Positions 42,589 through 49,598 of a DNA stretch of 64,000 nt are shown piece by piece; positions within the stretch are counted from its first letter, which is position 1; each line of letters opens with the position of its first letter. The notes under the pieces were generated by a model. It had not been told where the DNA came from. It saw only the letters and a program-made list of their open reading frames with translations, and searched no databases. The translations under genes and the position numbers were made by a program. Source of the stretch: Natrarchaeobius chitinivorans (lineage in GTDB: Archaea; Halobacteriota; Halobacteria; Halobacteriales; Natrialbaceae); contig NZ_REGA01000014.1 in the NCBI RefSeq assembly GCF_003841505.1, forward strand, positions 62,001 to 126,000, in the 5' to 3' direction.

Positions 42589-43052
42589 CAATCGGTCGTC
42601 TCGGTTTCGATCGACTCCAGCCGATCGAAGGCGTCCTCGGTGAGATCGCCGGTCGCGTCGAGAATGTCGGCCCAGGCGTCGTTGTCCGGTGCTATTCCCA
42701 GTAGTCGGGCGACTTTCATGATGGAGACGTGGTAGACGCGCTGGCGGCCCGGCTCTTCCTGCCAGACGATCACGTTACAGGGGAAAAAGCCGCCGATCCG
42801 CATCGTCTCCTCGAGCGCACGGTCGGCGATGTCGGGGTTACAGGCCCCGAGGACGTAGTACGGGTCGCGGTCGGCGTCGACCTTCTCGTTTAACAGCTCC
42901 GACGGCGAGAACTCGACCGGAATGCCGAAACCGACGTCCTCACAGACCGACCGGACGTGTTCGATCGCCTCCTCGTGGTCCATCTCGAGGACGGCCTGTT
43001 TCTCGCCGAAGTCGTCGGGATCGATCGTCGCAGGGTCGATCGGGAGACTCAT
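42588..43052 (-). CDS. DUF302-domain protein
   Basis: A 154-residue protein. The DUF302 core is visible as EEAIEHVRSVCEDVGFGIPV, YYVLGACNPDIADRALEE and GGFFPCNVIVWQEEPGRQRV, then VYHVSIMKVARLLGIAPDN. DUF302 binds heme or other small ligands in a few studied cases; the role here is unknown. The ATG at 43052 is chosen because a TATA box made by the end of element A4 lies 28 bases upstream. The longer frame reaching 43169 reads through that element and would give a false N-terminus. Confidence 0.82.
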   Translation of the reverse strand: MSLPIDPATIDPDDFGEKQAVLEMDHEEAIEHVRSVCEDVGFGIPVEFSPSELLNEKVDADRDPYYVLGACNPDIADRALEETMRIGGFFPCNVIVWQEEPGRQRVYHVSIMKVARLLGIAPDNDAWADILDATGDLTEDAFDRLESIETETTD

Positions 43053-43074
43053 AGACGTCCGTTCGCCGTCCCGG

Positions 43075-43085
43075 TCCTTATACTG
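43075..43085 (-). promoter_or_regulatory. TATA box at the end of element A4, in front of the DUF302 gene
   Basis: On the minus strand CAGTATAAGGA straddles the terminus of A4 and is centred 28 bases before the ATG at 43052. The element supplies CAGTA and the target supplies TAAGGA, so the insertion appears to have built the promoter. Confidence 0.6.
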
Positions 43086-43189
43086 TCGGACAGAAGTCAG
43101 TGAGACGTCGGTCACGAATTCGCGGTCGTCGCCATCGAAGACGGCCGCAGGAGCGTGACCGATCTTCAAATAGTTCTGTCCGGCAGTAT
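43080..43189. mobile_element. Family A element, copy A4 (reverse orientation)
   Basis: A 110-bp copy with ends ATACTGTCGGACAGAA and TTCTGTCCGGCAGTAT (one mismatch). It is flanked by TTA on both sides of TACTG...CAGTA. This is the clearest case where the duplicated target is TTA rather than TCA, which shows that the 3-bp repeat is target sequence and not part of the element. Confidence 0.85.
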
Positions 43190-43268
43190 TACCCTGCTCC
43201 CTCGAGTGACGGCGACCACCGCTCGAGTACGGGTGTCCGGACGGAAGTCCCCATCCGCAGGCTCGCGT

Positions 43269-43997
43269 TTACGCCTCGCCGTAGACCGGGACGGCTGCGC
43301 CGCTGGTTACGGTCGCGCCGTCGCTACAGAGAAACGCCATCACGTCGGCGATTTCGGCCGGGTCGACCCAGCTTTCGTGGTCCGCGTCCGGCATCATTTC
43401 GCGGTTCATCGGCGTATCGATCACGCTCGGCATCACGCAGTTCGCTCGAACCGTACCGCGATTTTCCTCCGCGAGCGTCTCGGTCAGCAGCCGGATGCCG
43501 GCTTTCGTGATCCGATACGGACCGTCGCCCTCGCCGCCCTCGAGCGAGGACCGCGCGCTGACGCTGACGATGGCTCCATCCGATTCACGGAGGTGGGGAA
43601 GGGCGTGTTTCGAGGCGAGAAAGGCCGTCTTCAGGTTGACGTCCATTAGGAGTTCGAACTCCTCGAGGTCGGTCTCCGCGATCGGATCGCCGCCACGCCA
43701 GGTGCCGGCAACGTTGAGCAGGTGGTCGATCCGCCCCTGGTCGTCGACGATTTCGGAGACGAGCCTCGAGACGTCATCTTCGTCGGTTAGATCGGCCTCG
43801 TAGAAGGAAAATCCCGAGTCCTCCTCGAGTTCGAGCAGGCTGTCGTCGGCGTCGGGAGCGACGACGTCGACGCCGCAGACGGTCGCGCCGGCCGCGTTGA
43901 AACGCTCGACGGCGGCGCTTCCCAGCGCCCCACTCGCACCCGTGATCACTGCGACGGTTCCATCGAAGTCGACGTCGAACGCGGTCTGTGGTGACAT
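43269..43997 (-). CDS. Short-chain dehydrogenase/reductase (SDR)
   Basis: A 242-residue classical SDR using NAD(P)H. It has VAVITGASGALGSAAVERF (TGxxxGxG cofactor motif) near residue 15, LLNVAGTWRGGDP (NAG-like) near residue 87, IVSVSARSSLEGG (catalytic Ser) near residue 137 and GPYRITKAG (YxxxK) near residue 152. The end reads TSGAAVPVYGEA. The acidic residue after the second strand (CGVDVVAPDADD) favours NAD. The substrate, an alcohol or ketone, is unknown. The start at 43997 follows an unused in-frame ATG. The preceding gap contains a hairpin cluster. Confidence 0.87.
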   Translation of the reverse strand: MSPQTAFDVDFDGTVAVITGASGALGSAAVERFNAAGATVCGVDVVAPDADDSLLELEEDSGFSFYEADLTDEDDVSRLVSEIVDDQGRIDHLLNVAGTWRGGDPIAETDLEEFELLMDVNLKTAFLASKHALPHLRESDGAIVSVSARSSLEGGEGDGPYRITKAGIRLLTETLAEENRGTVRANCVMPSVIDTPMNREMMPDADHESWVDPAEIADVMAFLCSDGATVTSGAAVPVYGEA

Positions 43998-44040
43998 ACC
44001 GTAAGCTGTGACAGCCGACTGCATCAATTGCCAGGGTAAA

Positions 44041-44190
44041 CCCCCTCGGGGTCAAGTGGTTCGAGACGCCGTCGACGTCTCGTCATCAAGCGAGACCGGC
44101 GGTCTCGCGGACCTCGCGGAGCTTCGCTCCGCTCAGTCACGGAAATCTTTGATTTCCGTACGATCCCGAGGCACTCGGCCTGCCCCGCCT
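44041..44190. repeat. Multi-hairpin cluster enclosed by a long-range stem, IS200/IS605-remnant-like
   Basis: CCTCGGGGTC at 44044 can pair with GATCCCGAGG at 44162, enclosing four smaller hairpins: GAGACG/CGTCTC, GCGAGACC/GGTCTCGC, GCGGAGC/GCTCCGC and ACGGAAATC/GATTTCCGT. The outer CCTCGGGGTCAAG is the same sequence as the right-end hairpin of the tnpB element at 31501. The TCATCAAGCG segment also resembles TCATCAAACG near its left end. It is probably a non-autonomous relative of that element or a structured RNA. Confidence 0.55.
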
Positions 44191-44207
44191 GTAGAAGCCG
44201 ACAGTCG

Positions 44208-44657
44208 TTACGCCGTCGCCGGCGGGAGCGTCGCCTGCCTGAACCAGAAGTCGACGACGGCTTCGACCATCGTACTGAACTCCGCGGGATCGGTGGGCTT
44301 CGTGAGATATGCGTTCGCGGCGAGTTCGTAACTCTCGAGGATGTCGTCGCCGGCGTTCGAACTCGTCAACACCAGGACCGGGATTCGAGCGAGTACCGGG
44401 TCGTCCTGAATTTCCTCCAGAAACTCGAATCCGTTCGTCCGCGGGAGATTGAGGTCCAGAAGGGTGAGGTCTGGAACGGGGATCGAATCCGACGTGGATC
44501 GGTCGCGTAACTCCTCGAGCGCATCGTCCCCGTCAGTACAGACACAAAGCGTCACGTCGGTCGGCACCTCTCTGAACGCTTCTCGGGTCAGCCGAACGTC
44601 GCCCGGATTGTCCTCGACCAGCAGTATTTCCATCGGTTCGTCGAGTCGGTTCGTCAT
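44208..44657 (-). CDS. Single-domain response regulator (Rcp1-like)
   Basis: A 149-residue stand-alone receiver. It has EILLVEDNPGDVRLTREAF (acidic pocket Asp pair) near residue 9, the phosphoacceptor Asp in DLTLLDLNLPRTNGFEFL near residue 65, VLVLTSSNAGDD and AYLTKPTDPAEF (conserved Lys). There is no output domain, so it likely passes phosphate or acts by protein contact. The Rcp1-like subgroup usually pairs with bacteriophytochrome-type or similar kinases; no kinase is adjacent. An ATG at 44687 would add 10 residues; 44657 is preferred. Confidence 0.88.
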   Translation of the reverse strand: MTNRLDEPMEILLVEDNPGDVRLTREAFREVPTDVTLCVCTDGDDALEELRDRSTSDSIPVPDLTLLDLNLPRTNGFEFLEEIQDDPVLARIPVLVLTSSNAGDDILESYELAANAYLTKPTDPAEFSTMVEAVVDFWFRQATLPPATA

Positions 44658-44880
44658 CGATCGATCACCACGAATACCGTCGTTCACAAACGGATACGTC
44701 GAACATTAGATAGCGTACTCGTCTCCCTTTATCCATACCACCCTTATAAGGATACTTGCTAAAGGGTTTGGATCAGGAATGGGGGCCAACCGCCTTTTCC
44801 TCCGGATTGGGGTCGTCCGGCTGTCGGTGCGATAAGCCGGGTCGGGTGCATTCGAATGGCGCGTTTCGATCGGGGTGGTG

Positions 44881-44995
44881 ATACTGTGGGACAGCGGTCA
44901 GTGAGATGTCGGTCGCGAATTCGCAGTCGTCTCCCGTGGCAACGGCCGCAGGAGGGCGACCGATCTTCGAACATATCTATCCGACGTACGACTAT
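44881..44995. mobile_element. Decayed family A element, copy A5
   Basis: A diverged, reverse-orientation copy: ATACTGTGGGACAG at the left end and TATCCGACGTACGACTAT at the right. The interior CGGTCGCGAATTCGC and the GCAGGAGGGCGACCGATCTTC segment are clearly family A. It lies in the 44658-45012 gap, which has no gene. The remaining sequence there is somewhat AT-rich near 44735-44760. Confidence 0.65.
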
Positions 44996-45012
44996 CGGAA
45001 GCGCGGGATCGA

Positions 45013-45969
45013 TCAATCCGCCGGCGCGACCGCTGGCTCTCGGTCCCGGGTTTCGGCCTCGTCGGTCAACTCGCGGAACTTCTTCGATCTGCTCGCGATC
45101 CGGTCTGCCGTCTCGCTGTCGGGCGTATCCGATCGGGACTCGATAAGAAACGTCGTGATGACGACGGTCTTCACCCAGGGTTTGAGAACTCCCGCGTACA
45201 CCGAGAGTACAACCCCGACGACGACGACCCAGCCGGCCACCTCGAGGGCGGGGGACAGACCCCCGAGAACGCTCGCAAGCGGGGTCATCGCGAGGAGCAA
45301 GGCGAAGGCGACCGCGTACATTCCGAGGACGATCACCAGCGTCGAGCCGAGAACCGGCTTCCAGTTTTTTCCGTAGAGGACGACGCCGTCTCTGGCTGCT
45401 CGCCAGGGGTTTTCCTCGTCGGCCGTGAACATGTAGGCGATGATCGCTTCGTCGATGTACGACGCCGCGAGCGCGATCGCACGCCCGACGAGCCTGACGG
45501 CGCTTCGAAGGCCCGAGTGGAACGCAAACAGGCTCGAAAACGAGACGACCGCGTTGTTGAACTGCTTGATGATCGCTTTCACGAGTTGATCGACGGCGAA
45601 CAGCGCGCTCGTCTCGGAGAACCGCGAGCGAACCTGTGATTTGCCGAACTGGACCTGGTTCGACGGCACGTCCCCGGTTTCGACGATGTGTGCGATGACG
45701 GCGATGTGGGCCGCTTTCACCAGGTACAGCACGTACCTACTGAACAGCCGCCACGCGACGACGAAGACGAGTACCGATACCAGGAGTCCGATCCCGCCGA
45801 TCGGGCCCGAGATCGTTCCCGCCTCCAGGAGCCTGACCCCCAGCCAGACGACGATACCGAAGTAACACACCGCAGCGATTCCCAGCAAGAGCCCGACTCC
45901 GATCCGGAGCAATACGAACGGAAGGGTCTTGACGAATATGCTCGTGGCTTTGGCGAAGTGAAGTACCAT
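45013..45969 (-). CDS. Multi-pass membrane protein of unknown function
   Basis: A 318-residue protein with about six hydrophobic segments, for example FVLLRIGVGLLLGIAAVCYF at residue 18, LLVSVLVFVVAWRLFSRYVL near 80 and VLGSTLVIVLGMYAVAFALL near 207. The end is a hydrophilic acidic tail of about 40 residues. Basic loops such as KLGK-poor, FGKSQVRSRF suggest the N-terminus is inside. Build and some segments recall the membrane protein at 17541-18737. There are no catalytic motifs and no annotation beyond membrane protein is justified. The start is the ATG 45969. Confidence 0.6.
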   Translation of the reverse strand: MVLHFAKATSIFVKTLPFVLLRIGVGLLLGIAAVCYFGIVVWLGVRLLEAGTISGPIGGIGLLVSVLVFVVAWRLFSRYVLYLVKAAHIAVIAHIVETGDVPSNQVQFGKSQVRSRFSETSALFAVDQLVKAIIKQFNNAVVSFSSLFAFHSGLRSAVRLVGRAIALAASYIDEAIIAYMFTADEENPWRAARDGVVLYGKNWKPVLGSTLVIVLGMYAVAFALLLAMTPLASVLGGLSPALEVAGWVVVVGVVLSVYAGVLKPWVKTVVITTFLIESRSDTPDSETADRIASRSKKFRELTDEAETRDREPAVAPAD

Positions 45970-46148
45970 GGAGAGCCCCTTCTGATTCGGGTACCAAAAG
46001 TGATAGATGAGTTTGGAGTAACTCGTGTAGTTACGCCGGCGTAAGTTACACGGGTTACGGAGTACGACGGGATACGAAGTACGAGTGAGCGAGCGCTCTC
46101 GAGCGATCGGTATCCTTTTTGCTCCCACGTACCGTTCGTTTACCCGAA

Positions 46149-46604
46149 ATGTCCGCCGAACCCCCTCTCGTCGAGTACATCGACAATCTTGTGTACGAAC
46201 CGGCACAGGTCCACGAACACGGGGTCGATCTGACGGTCAGTGCCGTCTACGAGGTCGCGGCCCCGGGTCGAATCGATTTCGGCGGCGACGAACTCGAGGA
46301 TGCGGACCTCGAGCCAGTCCCGACGGAGCTTCGAAATCCCGACGACGAGTTCGGCTGGTGGAACCTCGACGGCGGTCAGTACGTCGTCCAGCACAACGAG
46401 TTTCTGACGGACCTGGAAGAGCCTCTCCAGCTCCAGCCGCGAAACGAACTCCTCGCCCGTGGCGGATCGCACCCGTCGATGCTGGTGGCGTCTCACCTGC
46501 CGCTCATTCCGCTTTCGGTCGCGGGGGATGGACTGCGGATCAAGGAAAACGCACGGATTTCGACACTCGTGGCGAACAGTTCGGGCGGCGATCGCGTCGA
46601 GTAG
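46149..46604 (+). CDS. dCTP deaminase/dUTPase-superfamily protein
   Basis: A 151-residue protein that looks like a member of the trimeric dUTPase/dCTP-deaminase fold: VHEHGVDLTVSAVYEVAAPG near residue 20 (the GxDL strand), GGQYVVQHNEFLTDLEEPLQ and LQPRNELLARGGSHPS. The true catalytic motifs are less clear than in housekeeping dCTP deaminases, so it may be a diverged paralogue. Cellular role, if active: keeping dUTP low and supplying dUMP. It overlaps nothing and has its own start. Confidence 0.65.
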   Translation: MSAEPPLVEYIDNLVYEPAQVHEHGVDLTVSAVYEVAAPGRIDFGGDELEDADLEPVPTELRNPDDEFGWWNLDGGQYVVQHNEFLTDLEEPLQLQPRNELLARGGSHPSMLVASHLPLIPLSVAGDGLRIKENARISTLVANSSGGDRVE

Positions 46605-46617
46605 CCGGCCGCCGTGA

Positions 46618-47283
46618 TCAGTCGCCGAGCGGAATCGGTCGATCAGCCGAGATGCAGTCGACTCCTCGCAACTCGAGTGCGGCTGCGGTCGTGCGTCGTT
46701 CGATCGACCACGCGTGAACCTCGAGCCCGACGGTCTTGGCGCGCGGGACCAGTCGCGTTCCCAGACACCGCCAGTAGTTCGCCCCGATGACGTCACAGCC
46801 GAGTTCGACCGCAGTCGTCACGGGCGAGTCGAGTCGCCGACTCGCGAGCAGGCCGGTCGGCTGGGAGGCGTCGAGTTCGCGCATCCGCCGGAGTTCCGGA
46901 ACGAGAAACGACGTCGCGACGACGCGATTGTCGACGCCGTCGATGGCGGCGAGGACGTCCTCCGCGATGTCGAGTTCCTTCATCTCGAGGTTGATTTCGA
47001 CGTCCGGCGGCACGACCGTCAGCATCTCCTCGAGGGTCGGGATGTGCTCGCTCGACTCGAGAACGGTGTGTGTCTGTAACTCCGCGAGGCTGGTGTCGGC
47101 AACCGCTCCGACGCCGCCGGTGACGCGGTCGATGGTTTCGTCGTGAATTACGACGAGTTCCCCCGATCCACACCGGCGTACGTCGAACTCGACGGCGTCC
47201 GCGCGTTCGGCCGCCGATCGGACGGCAGCGATCGTGTTTTCGGGACCGGTTGCGGCGAATCCTCGATGAGCGATCAGTCGCAT
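46618..47283 (-). CDS. Glycerophosphodiester phosphodiesterase (GDPD/UgpQ)
   Basis: A 221-residue TIM-barrel GDPD. Catalytic signatures are LIAHRGFAATGPENTIAAV at residue 3 (His, Arg and the ENT motif), VEFDVRRCGSGELVVIHDET near residue 35 (Glu, Asp and catalytic His) and VEINLEMKELDIAEDV near residue 97. It cleaves glycerophosphodiesters to glycerol-3-phosphate and an alcohol, probably in the cytoplasm since no signal is seen. The ATG at 47283 lies about 32 bases downstream of a TATATA box made by a solo family A end. Confidence 0.9.
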   Translation of the reverse strand: MRLIAHRGFAATGPENTIAAVRSAAERADAVEFDVRRCGSGELVVIHDETIDRVTGGVGAVADTSLAELQTHTVLESSEHIPTLEEMLTVVPPDVEINLEMKELDIAEDVLAAIDGVDNRVVATSFLVPELRRMRELDASQPTGLLASRRLDSPVTTAVELGCDVIGANYWRCLGTRLVPRAKTVGLEVHAWSIERRTTAAALELRGVDCISADRPIPLGD

Positions 47284-47308
47284 TCCGTTGGTAACCGAAC
47301 GCCGGCGA

Positions 47309-47323
47309 GGACTATATACTGTC
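47309..47323 (-). promoter_or_regulatory. TATA box at a solo family A end, in front of the phosphodiesterase gene
   Basis: The minus strand reads GACAGTATATAGTCC, centred about 32 bases before the ATG at 47283. The GTCCGACAGTAT part matches one terminus of family A (starting at 47316), but no second end or interior is found beyond GTCGGACCGC. Confidence 0.55.
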
Positions 47324-47464
47324 GGACCGCGACCCGCTGCGGACCCGAGGACGTGGGTACGTCATTTTGGAGCCACAAACTTTTGGAGCCACAAACGAGC
47401 GTAGGCCATCCCCATCGCGTTCGGCGGCGTCGCTGCCGACGGCCGACGCGTCCGGAGGGGGCCG

Positions 47465-48583
47465 CTACGTTCGTCGCCCCGCCGATGCCGTCGGCAACGT
47501 GACCGTAACGACGGTTCCGCGGGGATAGTTGTCCTCGATTTCGAACTCACCATCCAGCTCTTCGACGATCGTCGACACCAGAAAGAGACCTGCCCCGACG
47601 ATCGGATCGTCGGTCGTCCGGCTGGAGTTTGCGAGTGACCGTTTCTGTGCGTCCGGAACGCCGACGCCGTCGTCGGTGATCGAAAGGGAGACCCGATCGT
47701 CGGCCGTCTCGACTTCGACGGTGATACGTACCGTCTCGCGTTCCGTGTGGGCCGTCGCGTTTGTGAGGAGTTGTCTGCATACCGATCCGAGCATCGGCGA
47801 CCCGGAGACGAGAACCCGCTCTTCCGGACCGTATCGTTCGATGGAAACGTCGACGTCGGCATCCTCTCGAAGGTGAGCGATCTCCGCATCGAGGATCGAC
47901 GAGAGGTCGACCGGTCCGCGGGCGAGGTCCGCGTCGCTCGAGAGGACGTCGACCAGATCCGCGGCGGTATCCGTCAGTTCGAGGGCGTGTTCTGCGGCCG
48001 AAAGCAGTTCGTCGACGACGGCAGCCTCACGGTCGTCGACCCGTTCGTGGAGTTGGTCGCCCCAGCCGACGATCATGCTCATATCGTCACGGATACCCGT
48101 TCTGAGAAGGCGATTCAACAGCGCGAGGCGGTGGTTTCGATCGCGCAGCTCACGCTGGGTCCGGGCCCGCTCGATCGCGTATCGAAGCGTTCGCAGCAGC
48201 AATTCGGCCGTGATCGTTCCTTTGACGAGGTAATCCTGTGCGCCGCGGCGAATCGCGCGTGCACCGACGTCGGCGTCGTCTCGACCGGTGAGTACGACGA
48301 CCGGAACCGACGGCGCGTGCCCGACTACTGCGTCGACGCTCTCGAGTCCGCCGCTGTCCGGGAGCATGAGATCGAGCAGTACGACGTCAGGCGGCTCCGT
48401 ATCGATTCGTTCGAGGCCACCGTCGAGCGAACCGACGTGTTCTATCGTTTCGATCGTCAGCGCCGTTTCGCCGGTGGAGGCGTCGGACTCGGCCCGGTGT
48501 TCGACGAGCAACCGCTCGACAAAGCGGGCGTCGTCGGGGTTGTCCTCGACGAGCAGGAGATCGACGCCACCCGTGGAATCCAT
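47465..48583 (-). CDS. Receiver-histidine-kinase-like hybrid lacking the phosphoacceptor histidine
   Basis: A 372-residue protein. Residues 1-125 are a receiver with intact marks (VDLLLVEDNPDD; Asp71 in VVLLDLMLPDSG; Lys121 in YLVKG). Residues 150-372 are a kinase-like part. Its ATPase half is intact: SVCRQLLTNATAHTERETV (N box), SITDDGVGVPDAQ (G1) and IVGAGLFLVSTIVEEL (G2). The H box that should read RHDIRNDM in haloarchaeal kinases reads RTGIRDDM at residues 161-168, so the phosphoacceptor His is replaced. It may act as a phosphatase, scaffold or ligand-dependent regulator. It is divergent from the HxlR-receiver gene. Confidence 0.82.
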   Translation of the reverse strand: MDSTGGVDLLLVEDNPDDARFVERLLVEHRAESDASTGETALTIETIEHVGSLDGGLERIDTEPPDVVLLDLMLPDSGGLESVDAVVGHAPSVPVVVLTGRDDADVGARAIRRGAQDYLVKGTITAELLLRTLRYAIERARTQRELRDRNHRLALLNRLLRTGIRDDMSMIVGWGDQLHERVDDREAAVVDELLSAAEHALELTDTAADLVDVLSSDADLARGPVDLSSILDAEIAHLREDADVDVSIERYGPEERVLVSGSPMLGSVCRQLLTNATAHTERETVRITVEVETADDRVSLSITDDGVGVPDAQKRSLANSSRTTDDPIVGAGLFLVSTIVEELDGEFEIEDNYPRGTVVTVTLPTASAGRRT

Positions 48584-48718
48584 ACCACACGCCTCGAACC
48601 GAGTGAAACTATGTGTTACGGAATTACCCCGTCGTCGGTGATTACTTCGGCGCTGGGAACCGCCAGCTCGGACATCAATAGACCGAACAGTTATGAAGTG
48701 TCGCTTGGAATCGATTCC

Positions 48719-49528
48719 ATGCCGACTCACGTAGCCGACGTACCGATTTCCTCGCACGTGGCACTCGAGGCACTGTCACTGCTATCGAAGAAGTGGCACC
48801 CGGTGGTCGTTCTTACGCTCCACCACCGCGGGTCAGCTGGATTCAACGAGTTGCTGGCGGCGATCCCCGACGTTTCGGGAAAGGTTCTCTCGGAAACGCT
48901 CGAAGGGCTTGCCGACGCGGAACTCGTCGAGCGGACGGTCGTCAGCGAGTCCCCGCTCCGAGTCGAGTACGCGCTGACGAACGCGGGCGAGGATCTTCAG
49001 CCGGTGTTTTCGGCGCTCAGCGAATGGGGTGAACGTCACCTCGAGGCGGTGACGCCGACGGTGTTGCTCGCCGACGCGAACCATCGTATGACTGACATGT
49101 ACAGTCAGTGGCTTGTCGATCGATACACCGTTCGTCGAGCGCACGACGACGACGAGTTCGCCTCGAAACTCGACGAGTCGGTCGACGTCGTCTGTTTCGA
49201 CGAGGATCTCCCGGGTGTAACTCCCGCCGACCTCGTGGAATCGGTCCCACCGACGTGTCGAACGATTCTCCTCGTAGGCGATCGGCCGGCGTTCGACCTG
49301 ATCGACGTCGATTGCGACGCGCTCTTTCGAAAGCCGATCGTCAGCGAAACCGTCCGTGAGGCTATCGACGAACAGCTCCAGCGCCGAGGTGAATCCGCCG
49401 AGAACCGCGAACGAGCGTCGCTGAGTGCCAGACGCGAATTGCTCGAAGCGGCGTATCCACAGGTCCGACTCGAGGAGAACGAGGCCTACGCCGACCTGTG
49501 TGATCGCCTCGAGACCGACGACCGATGA
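48719..49528 (+). CDS. HxlR-type winged-helix regulator fused to a receiver domain
   Basis: A 269-residue protein in which an N-terminal HxlR winged helix (ALSLLSKKWHPVVVLTLHHR, FNELLAAIPDVSGKVLSETL, GLADAELVERTVV) is followed by a receiver-like domain. That domain has TVLLADANHRMTDMYSQWLV, a candidate phosphoacceptor Asp in VVCFDEDLPGV, and the conserved Lys in LFRKPIVSETV. A short helical tail (RRELLEAAYPQVRLEENEAY) resembles the HalX region of haloarchaeal regulators. Receiver and DNA-binding order is reversed relative to normal response regulators. It probably regulates transcription with the divergent kinase-like gene; target unknown. Confidence 0.78.
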   Translation: MPTHVADVPISSHVALEALSLLSKKWHPVVVLTLHHRGSAGFNELLAAIPDVSGKVLSETLEGLADAELVERTVVSESPLRVEYALTNAGEDLQPVFSALSEWGERHLEAVTPTVLLADANHRMTDMYSQWLVDRYTVRRAHDDDEFASKLDESVDVVCFDEDLPGVTPADLVESVPPTCRTILLVGDRPAFDLIDVDCDALFRKPIVSETVREAIDEQLQRRGESAENRERASLSARRELLEAAYPQVRLEENEAYADLCDRLETDDR

Positions 49529-49598
49529 CCGGTTCGGCCGCTCGAGACGGGCAGGGTAAGCGGTCGCGGACGAACTCGCCGATCGGTCGGGGAACTGA

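Noticed and set aside
43053-43169. N-terminal extension of the DUF302 gene to 43169
   Set aside because: The extension is translated from fold-back element A4, and a TATA box at 43075-43085 favours the ATG at 43052.
44041-44190. tRNA or known riboswitch
   Set aside because: The hairpin cluster has no T-loop, D-loop or anticodon arm arrangement and no conserved riboswitch core that I recognise.
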